From Bacteroidales bacterium UBA5072 (GTDB lineage: Bacteria > Bacteroidota > Bacteroidia > Bacteroidales > UBA10428): DNA of 48,381 nt. Numbering within the stretch: the stretch's first letter is position 1; every line of letters begins with the position of its first letter. This document shows, piece after piece, positions 17,809 to 26,139 of this stretch. Where the stretch lies: assembly GCA_002415855.1 (NCBI GenBank), contig DIAS01000002.1, positions 6,809 to 55,189 on the forward strand. The letters are read 5' to 3'. The notes under the pieces were generated by a model that saw only the letters and a program-made list of their open reading frames with translations, was not told the origin of the DNA and made no database searches. Position numbers and translations under genes: made by a program.

Positions 17809-18626
17809 TGGAAAGACGGATTTTCGTTAAAACCCTGGTACTGGGTTCCGGGACCATGATTTTCGGTGACCATGATGTGGGAGCTGTAAAAGTCGACAGC
17901 AACGGCATACTGGTTAAAATGATCTACAACAACACCGGTCAGAACCATGATTATAAAAAAGAATGGGGCCTGGCCATTTGGATCGAACAGGACAACAGGG
18001 CTGTTCTTTTCGACACGGGTGGTAACCCCGGAACATTGTTGAAGAATATGCAAACAGCCGGTTTAGATACGGCTAAAATATCCGTGATCATCATTTCCCA
18101 CAACCACTGGGATCATACACGTGGCCTTCCGGCAGTCCTGGAAAACCTCACAAAAAATACCACGGTTTATGTCCCTGCATCGGATGCGCCGGAAATTCCG
18201 GATTCAAAAGGCCGGGTAACCGTTAAACAGGTTAGTGCTGCACAACAGCTGGATGGCTCCATATGGTCAACGGGTGAAATGAAGGGATCACTCGCAAACG
18301 AAGTTGTATATGAACAATCTGTTATCCTGTTGCAGAAAAAGCTGCTTTATGTATTCACCGGTTGCGCACATCCCGGTATTGTGGCCATTGTGGAAAAAAC
18401 AGGGGTCCTTTATCCCGATCATGAGATCGCACTGGTGGCAGGAGGGTTCCACCTGATCGATAAATCAGCTGAAGAGATCAAAATCCTATCTGGCAGACTG
18501 AATGATTTGAACGTCAAAAGAATAGCTCCTTCACACTGCACCGGGGATAAAGCCATTGATTACTTCAGGGCGGAATGGAAGGATAGATTTGTTGATTTAA
18601 ATATTGGTGATGATTTTAATATATAA
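17808..18626 (+). CDS. MBL-fold metallohydrolase with Tat-like signal
   Basis: A 272-residue metallo-beta-lactamase-fold hydrolase. The metal motif HNHWDH is at residues 98-103. Further likely ligands lie in TGCAHPGI (about 183-190) and the late APSHCTGD. The family resembles COG1237, proteins annotated as 7,8-dihydropterin-6-yl-methyl-aminobenzene-phosphate synthase-like. The N-terminus ERRIFVKTLVLGSGTMIFG fits a twin-arginine signal, so a folded metalloenzyme exported by Tat is plausible. The open frame extends upstream inside the DUF4126 gene, but ATG 17808 is the coupled start. Substrate unknown. Confidence 0.86.
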   Translation: MERRIFVKTLVLGSGTMIFGDHDVGAVKVDSNGILVKMIYNNTGQNHDYKKEWGLAIWIEQDNRAVLFDTGGNPGTLLKNMQTAGLDTAKISVIIISHNHWDHTRGLPAVLENLTKNTTVYVPASDAPEIPDSKGRVTVKQVSAAQQLDGSIWSTGEMKGSLANEVVYEQSVILLQKKLLYVFTGCAHPGIVAIVEKTGVLYPDHEIALVAGGFHLIDKSAEEIKILSGRLNDLNVKRIAPSHCTGDKAIDYFRAEWKDRFVDLNIGDDFNI

Positions 18627-18630
18627 TACC

Positions 18631-20565
18631 ATGCGAAACATACTGCATTTGTTCTTCTTTTTCCTGTTTACGGGTGTTTTCGCACAACAGGATTATATCC
18701 CCGTTGCTGACAACCTGGTGTCCGAGGGAATCCCCCCTATTCCGGTCAGTTATGCGGCCGAAGTAAAGAACTATACCGAATCGCGTTCTGCCTCCCTTGT
18801 CGATTGGAATCCCGTGAAAAAGGAAATGTTGATCACAACCAGGTTTGGGAACAGCAACCAGCTCCATTATGTCAGGTTCCCGGGAGGTGACCGAAAACAG
18901 ATCACTTTTTTTGATGAACCGATCAGCACTGCCACATTCGAACCGGTAAAAGGCGATTACTTTTTGTTTCTCAAAGACATCGGGGGAAATGAATTCTCCC
19001 AGATTTACCGTTATGATTTGGCAAACAGCAGGGTCACCTTGCTTACCGATGGAAAACGGTCTCAGAACGGCGGCATCGTATGGAGCAGTAAAGGTGACCG
19101 GATCGCTTACGGTACTACAAAAAGAAACGGACAGGACAGGGATATATACCTTCTGGACCCATTAGATCCGGCTTCTGACCAAAAATTGACTGAGAATGCA
19201 GGCGGAGGCTGGGGTGTTGTCGACTGGTCACCCGATGATTCGGGATTATTGCTTGAAGAGGGAATATCGGTGAATGAGTCACGGCTATACCTGGTAGATG
19301 TTTCAACCGGCATTAAAAGCAGGTTGCTGCCCGAAAAAGACGAAAGAAGCACCTACAATGGAATTGGCTTCTCCAAAGATGGGAAAGGAATCTACCTGAT
19401 TACAAATAAAGAGGGTGAGTTTAACCAGCTCGCATATCTTGAGCTGGCTACCCGGAAATTATCACTGCTTACCAGGGATATTCCCTGGGATGTTGATGGT
19501 GCTGATTTATCAAAAGACGGATCCAGGCTGGCCTTTACCACCAATGAGAACGGTCAGTCGAAGCTGTACTTGCTATCCACTGCGAACAACAGCTACAAGC
19601 CGGTGACCGGGATACCCACCGGTGTAATTGGGTCGCTCGTCTGGTCAGGTGATTCAGGCTCCGTCGGCATTACTTTCATGAGCTACAATTCATCGGCTGA
19701 TGTATTCGAATACAATACCGTGACAGGTGAATTCGTCCGCTGGACCGAAAGTGAACTTGGCGGCATGGACATTTCCGGCTTGCAGCCACCTGAACTAATT
19801 ACCTGGAAAACATTTGACGGCAAAATGATCTCGGGATACCTGTACAGGGCCTCCACAAGGTTTACCGGCAGAAGGCCTGTAATCATCAACATTCACGGGG
19901 GGCCGGAAGGCCAATCCTTTCCTTCCTTCCTGGGAAGATCAAATTATTACCTGAATGAGCTGGGAGTTTCCATCATTTATCCCAATGTAAGAGGTTCATC
20001 CGGTTTCGGCAAAACCTTTGTCGATCTGGACAACGGTATGAAACGCGAGGAATCTGTGAAGGACATCGGGGCACTGATCGACTGGATCGGACAACAACCT
20101 GATCTGGACAAGGACAGGATAATGGTCACCGGAGGCAGTTATGGCGGATACATGACCCTGGCTGTATCCTATCTATACAGCGACAGGATACGCTGTTCCC
20201 TTGATGTGGTGGGTATTTCCAATTTCAATACCTTCATGAAAAATACGGAAGCGTACCGGAGAGACCTGAGGCGCGTGGAATACGGTGATGAGAGAGATCC
20301 GGTCATGGCCGCTTATTTCGAGGCAATTGCCCCGATGAACCATACCGACATGATCAGAAAACCGTTGTTTATCGTTCAGGGAGGGAATGACCCGCGCGTA
20401 CCCTATACCGAATCCGTGCAGATGAAGGAGAAGATTCAGCAAAACGGCGGCACGGTCTGGTTTTTGATGGCCAAAGACGAGGGTCACGGCTTCAGAAAGA
20501 AGAACAATATCGATTTTCAGTTTTATGCCACCATTGAATTCATCAGACAATTTCTTTTAAAATAA
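18631..20565 (+). CDS. S9 family (prolyl oligopeptidase-type) serine peptidase
   Basis: A 644-residue exported peptidase. ATG 18631 starts a clear signal peptide ending at VFAQ. Residues about 60-390 form a beta propeller with PD40-like repeats (DWNPVKKEMLITTRFG, DWSPDDSGLLLEEGI, LVWSGDSGSVGITF). The alpha/beta hydrolase domain carries the catalytic Ser503 in GGSYGGYM, Asp587 in GGNDPRVP and His619 in DEGHGF. The family includes acylaminoacyl peptidases and dipeptidyl peptidases that trim short peptides. It lies 4 bp after the MBL gene and 12 bp before the serine hydrolase, indicating one operon. Periplasmic peptide turnover is inferred. Confidence 0.94.
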   Translation: MRNILHLFFFFLFTGVFAQQDYIPVADNLVSEGIPPIPVSYAAEVKNYTESRSASLVDWNPVKKEMLITTRFGNSNQLHYVRFPGGDRKQITFFDEPISTATFEPVKGDYFLFLKDIGGNEFSQIYRYDLANSRVTLLTDGKRSQNGGIVWSSKGDRIAYGTTKRNGQDRDIYLLDPLDPASDQKLTENAGGGWGVVDWSPDDSGLLLEEGISVNESRLYLVDVSTGIKSRLLPEKDERSTYNGIGFSKDGKGIYLITNKEGEFNQLAYLELATRKLSLLTRDIPWDVDGADLSKDGSRLAFTTNENGQSKLYLLSTANNSYKPVTGIPTGVIGSLVWSGDSGSVGITFMSYNSSADVFEYNTVTGEFVRWTESELGGMDISGLQPPELITWKTFDGKMISGYLYRASTRFTGRRPVIINIHGGPEGQSFPSFLGRSNYYLNELGVSIIYPNVRGSSGFGKTFVDLDNGMKREESVKDIGALIDWIGQQPDLDKDRIMVTGGSYGGYMTLAVSYLYSDRIRCSLDVVGISNFNTFMKNTEAYRRDLRRVEYGDERDPVMAAYFEAIAPMNHTDMIRKPLFIVQGGNDPRVPYTESVQMKEKIQQNGGTVWFLMAKDEGHGFRKKNNIDFQFYATIEFIRQFLLK

Positions 20566-20577
20566 TCCCTTCACGCA

Positions 20578-22107
20578 ATGAAAAAATACTTACTGTATCT
20601 GATTCCAGCTTTTCTGGTTCTGTCTTACCATTCGTATTGCCAGGCAACTGATCCGGTTTTCATTACTGACAGTTTGGACAAATACGTCAGCCGGGCACTT
20701 CAAGCCGAACAAATCCCGGGCGTAGCGGTTTGCGTAGTGAAAGACGGACAGGTTGTTGTAATGAAAGGTTATGGTGTAAAAGAATGGGGAACCTCTGATC
20801 TGGTAGACGTTAATACCCTGTTCATGATCGGGTCAAATACCAAGGCTTTTACGGCTACGGCGCTGGCTATGCTTGACAAAGAGAAAAAACTTTCCTTGAA
20901 TGACAAGGTAACAAAATGGATACCTGAGTTTAAACTTGACAACCAGCTTGCCGGAGAACAAGCCATTATTCGCGATCTGTTGTCGCACCGGATCGGGTTT
21001 CAAACATTTCAGGGTGATTTTACATACTGGAAAAGCAATCTTACCCGTGAGGAAGTTATTGAGAAAATGGGGCATATTCAAGCGCCATATCCTTTCCGTA
21101 CCAGATGGGGATACTGCAATGCTGCATTTCTGGCAGCAGGTGAAATTATTCCGCGTGTTACCGGTACAACCTGGGAAGACTACATCACCGACAAAATATT
21201 CACCCCGCTTGGCATGACGCGTACCCTTGCTCTCACAGCTGAGATGCCTGCAGCCTCAAATATAGCAGCAGCGCATGACATCGTCCGGGGAAAGCTGATC
21301 AAAGTACCTTACTGCGTGACCGATAATCTCGCGCCGGCTGCAAGCATATGTTCCTCAGTAAATGATCTTAGCAAATGGGTGATCATGCTGCTGGACAATG
21401 GCAGGTACGGAAATACCCAGGTGGTACCGGAAGCTGCCATTGGTGAAACCCGGTACCCGCATTCCATTTTAGGTACCGGGGGAAGCTTGTTCAATAAAGG
21501 TCATTTTGATTTATACGGCCTTGGATTTGAACTGCAGGAGTACGAAGGCAGAATTGTCGTTTCCCACACAGGAGCCGTAACCGGATTCCTTTCCAGCCTT
21601 ACGCTGGTGCCGGAGGAAAGACTCGGGATTGTCGTCCTGACCAATTCCATCAGAAACACCCTGTATTATTCCCTCAATCAGGAAATACTGGATGCCTTTC
21701 TCGGTTTGCCTTACCGGAATTACAGCCATTACTTCGATTCGTTGAGCCAACAGGCTGCCTCCCGACAGCTGATTCTTGAAAAACAATACCGTGATTCGGT
21801 TGCACATGAGCTGAAAACAACCTTGCCTGCTGAAGGATACGCAGGCAAATACTTTAATGAGGTTTACGGTAACATGCTTGTAAAGCTCGAAAATGGCGAA
21901 CTCCGGATGCTGTTTGAACATCATCCCGGAATGTATGCGAAACTGGAATCGTTAGGTGGCAACCGCTTTTTTGCAACGTTCTCTGATCCTGAATTTGAAA
22001 CCGCCGTTTTCCCGTTTACGGTCGAAAATGGCAAAGTGAAAGATGTAACCGTCAAGGTGGCAGATTTTATTGAATATACACCCTACGTTTTCAAAAAGAC
22101 TGATTAG
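20578..22107 (+). CDS. Serine hydrolase, beta-lactamase/DD-peptidase class C family
   Basis: A 509-residue exported protein; the signal peptide ends near residue 22. The penicillin-binding fold motifs are intact: SxxK as SNTK (Ser86, Lys89), YxN as YCN (residues 179-181) and HTG (330-332) in place of KTG. A C-terminal domain of about 110 residues after position 400 (EGYAGKYFNEVYGNMLVKLENGEL) matches the DUF3471 type seen on such esterases. The reaction may be ester, peptide or amide hydrolysis; beta-lactam resistance cannot be concluded. It is the fourth gene of the operon, 1 bp before the ThuA-like gene. Confidence 0.92.
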   Translation: MKKYLLYLIPAFLVLSYHSYCQATDPVFITDSLDKYVSRALQAEQIPGVAVCVVKDGQVVVMKGYGVKEWGTSDLVDVNTLFMIGSNTKAFTATALAMLDKEKKLSLNDKVTKWIPEFKLDNQLAGEQAIIRDLLSHRIGFQTFQGDFTYWKSNLTREEVIEKMGHIQAPYPFRTRWGYCNAAFLAAGEIIPRVTGTTWEDYITDKIFTPLGMTRTLALTAEMPAASNIAAAHDIVRGKLIKVPYCVTDNLAPAASICSSVNDLSKWVIMLLDNGRYGNTQVVPEAAIGETRYPHSILGTGGSLFNKGHFDLYGLGFELQEYEGRIVVSHTGAVTGFLSSLTLVPEERLGIVVLTNSIRNTLYYSLNQEILDAFLGLPYRNYSHYFDSLSQQAASRQLILEKQYRDSVAHELKTTLPAEGYAGKYFNEVYGNMLVKLENGELRMLFEHHPGMYAKLESLGGNRFFATFSDPEFETAVFPFTVENGKVKDVTVKVADFIEYTPYVFKKTD

Positions 22108-22108
22108 T

Positions 22109-22990
22109 ATGCCAGAAATTAGATCTTCCCGCTTCAAAGGCTGGCAAAGGGTCGTGCTGGTCAAAGTCGCTGCCGTACTTTTCATAGTTTATACCTCCCT
22201 GGTTGCTGCCCAGGGTCAGCCCGAACCTGCCGGGTTCCATGTAATAGCTTTTTACACGGCTCAAAGCGACCAGGCACATATCAGCTTCGTGCATGAAGCC
22301 AACCGGTGGCTTGCTGAAACTGCTGTCAAGCATGGTTTTACGTACGATTCTACCAGCAACTGGGACAACCTGAATACAGACTTTCTCACGCGATATCAGG
22401 TAGTAATCTTCCTCGACACCCGGCCTGAAACGGCAGCCGGGCGGGCCGCATTTGAGAAATACATGCGTGGTGGCGGTGCGTGGATGGGCTTTCACTTTGC
22501 AGGATTTGCGCTTACCCCTTCTGATTTCCCGCAAAATTGGGATTGGTACCACAACCATTTCCTCGGGGCCGGAGAATACAAAGGCAATACCTGGCGGCCC
22601 ACATCTGCTGTCCTGCGTGTTGAGGACCCTACGCACCCTGCTATGAGGAATTTGCCTGGAACTTTCCAGGCATCACCCAATGAATGGTATAGCTGGCAGC
22701 ATGACCTGCGGACCAATCCCGATATTAAGATCCTTGTATCGATCGACTCAACCAGCTTCCCGCTTGGGACCGGTCCAAAACCACATGAAATATGGCACAG
22801 CGGTTATTATCCGGTGGTATGGACAAACAAGAACTACCGCATGCTCTATATCAATATGGGCCACAATGATATCGACTACGACGGAGGCACCAACAAAGAA
22901 CTATCCTTCACGTTCGGCAATGAAATCCAGGACAGGCTTGTGATCAACGGACTGCTCTGGTTGGGTAGAGGCAGTGGCAGTGTTAAGTAA
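22109..22990 (+). CDS. ThuA-like domain protein
   Basis: A 293-residue exported protein with a membrane or signal segment near residues 17-38. The rest fits the ThuA-like (class I glutamine-amidotransferase-like) fold: FHVIAFYTAQSDQAH, YQVVIFLDTRPETAAGRAAFEKYM, GGAWMGFHFAGFA, DPTHPAMRNLP, then YRMLYINMGHND near the end. ThuA proteins are linked to sugar metabolism, though activity is mostly unproven. The start ATG lies 1 bp beyond the preceding stop. Its own stop codon overlaps the first unit of a heptamer array, so its 3' end coincides with that repeat. Confidence 0.82.
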   Translation: MPEIRSSRFKGWQRVVLVKVAAVLFIVYTSLVAAQGQPEPAGFHVIAFYTAQSDQAHISFVHEANRWLAETAVKHGFTYDSTSNWDNLNTDFLTRYQVVIFLDTRPETAAGRAAFEKYMRGGGAWMGFHFAGFALTPSDFPQNWDWYHNHFLGAGEYKGNTWRPTSAVLRVEDPTHPAMRNLPGTFQASPNEWYSWQHDLRTNPDIKILVSIDSTSFPLGTGPKPHEIWHSGYYPVVWTNKNYRMLYINMGHNDIDYDGGTNKELSFTFGNEIQDRLVINGLLWLGRGSGSVK

Positions 22991-23114
22991 ACGGTAAACG
23001 GTGAGCGGTAAACGGTAAACGGTAAACGGTAAATGGTAAGCGGTAAACGGTAAGCGGTAAACGGTGAGCGGTAAACGGTAAACGGTAAACGGTAAACGGT
23101 AAGCGGTAAGCGGT
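22989..23114. repeat. 18-copy heptamer tandem array (AAACGGT type)
   Basis: Exactly 18 units of 7 bp with variants AAACGGT, GAGCGGT, AAGCGGT and AAATGGT fill 126 bp between two convergent genes. The first unit overlaps the ThuA-like stop codon. The apparent reading frame across the array is a repeat artefact. The unit recurs at 17101-17128. Confidence 0.97.
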
Positions 23115-23120
23115 GTTCGG

Positions 23121-23168
23121 CATTAGCACATTTGCACATTAGCACATTTGCACATTGGCACATTGGCA
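23121..23168. repeat. 6-copy octamer tandem array (CATTNGCA)
   Basis: Six perfect-length 8 bp units, CATT(A/T/G)GCA, follow 6 bp after the heptamer array and end next to the fkp stop codon at 23175-23177. Two unrelated arrays therefore abut inside one 185 bp convergent junction. Confidence 0.95.
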
Positions 23169-23174
23169 CATTCA

Positions 23175-26033
23175 TTAGGACCGTGACACCTGGAACCCTT
23201 TCTGGCTCACTTCCATCCTCACAAACCGGGCCTTGTCATTGGGCGGATTCCGGCGGAGAACCGACTGTATCCTGAGAGCTGCCCCGGGATCTTTTGCGCA
23301 CATCAGCATATAGCCTCCGCCACCGGCACCCAGTAGCTTATAACCGCCGGTGTAATCCTTAATCAGATCAATGATATGCTGCACCTCAGGAGTATTTGTA
23401 CCGCTGTCGAGTGCATTATTCAGTTTCCAGGAACGCATGATCATTTTTGAGGTAAAGGAATAATCCGACATTTGTATGATTTCCGCCAGTTGATAGGCAT
23501 GTTGCTTGATGTCATCCACGATCCGGAGCCTTTGCCCTTCATTCAGGAACATTCCGCGTACGATCTCAGCCAGGATGTTTTTGGCCACACGCGTTACGCC
23601 CGTATAATAAAGCACCCAGCAATCCTTGTAATCGGGCTGAGTGAAAAGCCTGTCAGGCATCCAGCGGATGCTGATCTTATCCTGCGGGCCGGGATCTGAT
23701 TCCAGCAGTTTGATACCCGGCAGGATCCCGCCATACTGATCCTGCCATCCTCCTCCAGTGGTCAGGAGCTGTTCCAATATCAGTGTACGGTGACAGATGG
23801 CCTGGTGATCCCAGTTGAGGGCGCAAAGATCGGACAGTGATCCCAGGATGGTAGCGGCCAGAATGGAACTGGTTCCCAGTCCCGATCCTTTGGGGATAGC
23901 TGCCAGCAAGGAAATCTCAACCCCTCCGCCAAATTCCTGCAGCTGCTCATGCAACGACTTAAACCGGATACTGCAGTAATCCGGATGAAACCCTGCCAGA
24001 CACAATGCAGCTTTCGGGATTGAGAAGGCAGAGCCTACCTGGTTGAATGATTTCAGTTCATCAAAGTTGGAAATTATCTCTGATACGCCGTTATCGATGG
24101 AACGAAGGGTGATTTTCCGCTCCTGGCACAACCGGATAAACACCTGGACAGGAGGTTGGCCATTCAGCTCCACGGCCAGGTTCACCACCGCCCCGCCGTT
24201 TTGCAGACAATACGGGGGCGTATCTGACCAGCCTCCGGCCAGGTCAAGCCGGGCCGGACTTCTCCCCCACACGATCTGATCAGAAAAGATATTGAGCCTT
24301 GGAACTGCCTGACAGGAAACCGTATGCGTGATGGCAGCCTGCAGTACTTCAAATGCACGGTATTCTTCCGCTGTGCCATCCATGCCCCTAAGCCTCTGCA
24401 CTTCCGAGCGGAACATGTGGTCCCTGAACCGCAGCATGGCAGGTTCCGATGGTTGCAGCTCAGCAGGCAGGTCAATGCCTGAAGCAGCAAATTCATGTGC
24501 CGTTTGCTTCAGGTCGGCCTGGTAGAAAACACTGCGCCTGTAATTCAACGCCAGCTTCCGGAGATTCTGCTGCCTGAAGAGCGTCCGCTGCTTGAACAAC
24601 CTGTTCAGGTCAGCCCGGGCACTGAGCTCATCGGCGGACAACCTGGGAGAACCCAGCCACAGTTCTTTCATGTTTTGCCCTGCAGCCGGATCCATCATCC
24701 ACTGAATGAATTCACCGGTCAGTTCTTTGCCGTTCAATACAGGGAACAATGGCGTCAGCTGGATATCCGCATTTTCCTTTATTCCGGCCTCTTCCGGGGT
24801 AATGTCCCTTTCTGCCAGCCATTGAACAGCTGGCTTCCCCATCCATTCCGACTGTTCACTGATGGTCCCCCTGAACCTGTCGTCCGTGCCATAAGGCCTG
24901 ATACAATGATCATCCTTCCCCACTGGTATGATATCAAGGCAGATCCCCGGTTTAAGAACCAGCTTCCAGTCATTTTCGGGTACGCCGGTTATTACATGAT
25001 CGTGATGAAGAGTCCATGAAGCGGGTACATGGCTGTTCTCGATCCAGATGTGATGATGACGATGATCCCACCTGGTATCGGAGCGCGCATTCTGGATAAA
25101 AATCGAAGGATGTGGCTTAACCCGGTAATGCCATATGTTTCGCTGGTCCAGTATGCGATTCTGAACCTTTTCTGTGGAGGTGATCAGTTCCGATGATGTT
25201 CCGTAATGGTAGAACTCACCTTTGTTCATGGGTACAATGGCTACGGATAACTGGCTGATCTCCTGATCAAATCCGGAAGGATGCTCTCCCAGGCCTGTTC
25301 CGAAAGTGCTGTAAAGATCATACCCTGCAGGCCTCTTTTGATCAAAAGCTGAACCGTTCCAGCCGCATTTCCTCATCAACAGGTCAACTGCCCTGTCCGA
25401 AAGCACCCAGATACCAGTGTCCATGAGGTATAGATGAGACCCTGCAAGGCGTTCAATTCTTTCATGTTCCGGTTTTTGCAGCATAAAATCAAGCAGCTGC
25501 GGGTCATTTCGTGGTGTAAAAAATACGCCGTGGCGGGATGCCAGGTGAGGATCCACCCAAATGCCAAAACATACCACATCGGCAACAGGCAGTTCAAAAG
25601 GGACCTCCGGTGACTGTATCAGTACGTCCCCGGCAGCGATCAAAACATTCTGCAGGGGTCCCGAGACTTCCATGATCTTTTCATACAAGGGCATTTGCAG
25701 ATCCAGCAAGCACTGATCGAGACGTTGTCCCCTGCTCCAGCGGAAAACAGGAATAGGAGCCAGTAACTTACCCGAAGGCGCATATGCCGGCAACCTCCTG
25801 CTTTGCCCTCCGGCGTGGATGATGATCCTTTTTTCCGAGGCCAGATAATCGGGAAAACCTGCAGCCGGCAAAGTTTTTTTCTTGTGTTCTGCCAGCAGAT
25901 AAGCGGTCCCGCCCCCCGATCCAATCCTTTCTCCCTTTGGATCGGCAAGTACAAACCAGTTTTCAGGATCGTGATTTGTTATTTCGTGAAATGAAACAAC
26001 AAGGTTTTCCGGAAGTGAAAGCAATGTCTGCAT
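23175..26033 (-). CDS. fkp: Bifunctional L-fucokinase / GDP-fucose pyrophosphorylase Fkp
   Basis: Fkp salvages free L-fucose to GDP-fucose for decorating capsule and glycoproteins. The N-terminal part (to about residue 500) is the pyrophosphorylase, with GSGGGT (38-43) and HAGGQSRRLPAYAPSGK (73-89). The C-terminal GHMP kinase carries WGRSPARLDLAGGWSDTPP, IPKGSGLGTSS (713-723) and GAGGGG (902-907), ending GFQVSRS. From ATG 26033 the protein is 952 residues and begins MQTLLSLPENLV, matching the known Bacteroides Fkp start and length. The frame stays open to 26210, but that part overlaps the divergent gene. The neighbouring Wzi-like gene supports a capsule role. Confidence 0.96.
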   Translation of the reverse strand: MQTLLSLPENLVVSFHEITNHDPENWFVLADPKGERIGSGGGTAYLLAEHKKKTLPAAGFPDYLASEKRIIIHAGGQSRRLPAYAPSGKLLAPIPVFRWSRGQRLDQCLLDLQMPLYEKIMEVSGPLQNVLIAAGDVLIQSPEVPFELPVADVVCFGIWVDPHLASRHGVFFTPRNDPQLLDFMLQKPEHERIERLAGSHLYLMDTGIWVLSDRAVDLLMRKCGWNGSAFDQKRPAGYDLYSTFGTGLGEHPSGFDQEISQLSVAIVPMNKGEFYHYGTSSELITSTEKVQNRILDQRNIWHYRVKPHPSIFIQNARSDTRWDHRHHHIWIENSHVPASWTLHHDHVITGVPENDWKLVLKPGICLDIIPVGKDDHCIRPYGTDDRFRGTISEQSEWMGKPAVQWLAERDITPEEAGIKENADIQLTPLFPVLNGKELTGEFIQWMMDPAAGQNMKELWLGSPRLSADELSARADLNRLFKQRTLFRQQNLRKLALNYRRSVFYQADLKQTAHEFAASGIDLPAELQPSEPAMLRFRDHMFRSEVQRLRGMDGTAEEYRAFEVLQAAITHTVSCQAVPRLNIFSDQIVWGRSPARLDLAGGWSDTPPYCLQNGGAVVNLAVELNGQPPVQVFIRLCQERKITLRSIDNGVSEIISNFDELKSFNQVGSAFSIPKAALCLAGFHPDYCSIRFKSLHEQLQEFGGGVEISLLAAIPKGSGLGTSSILAATILGSLSDLCALNWDHQAICHRTLILEQLLTTGGGWQDQYGGILPGIKLLESDPGPQDKISIRWMPDRLFTQPDYKDCWVLYYTGVTRVAKNILAEIVRGMFLNEGQRLRIVDDIKQHAYQLAEIIQMSDYSFTSKMIMRSWKLNNALDSGTNTPEVQHIIDLIKDYTGGYKLLGAGGGGYMLMCAKDPGAALRIQSVLRRNPPNDKARFVRMEVSQKGFQVSRS

Positions 26034-26062
26034 AACCAATGAAAATGTCAATATACGCAATC

Positions 26063-26096
26063 TTTGTGACTCTTTGAAGTGTTGAAAATAAATTTG
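26063..26096 (+). promoter_or_regulatory. Bacteroidota-type promoter of the Wzi-like gene
   Basis: TTTG (26063-26066) and TAAATTTG (26089-26096) are separated by 22 bp, matching the TTTG / TAnnTTTG sigma-70 consensus of Bacteroidota. It lies about 44 bp upstream of the ATG at 26140. Confidence 0.65.
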
Positions 26097-26139
26097 TGTA
26101 CCTTTACGCGCCTGGAACAACCAATCATCTATCCCCCTC

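Noticed and set aside
20578..22107. Beta-lactam resistance gene
   Set aside because: The motifs show only the class C serine hydrolase fold; HTG in place of KTG and the C-terminal domain suit esterases or peptidases as well.
22989..23168. CRISPR array
   Set aside because: Units are 7-8 bp without spacers and no cas gene is present; true repeats are 23-40 bp with unique spacers.
22876..23175. Minus-strand frame of about 99 codons across the repeat junction
   Set aside because: It is a translation of the 7 bp and 8 bp arrays and reflects their periodicity, not a protein.
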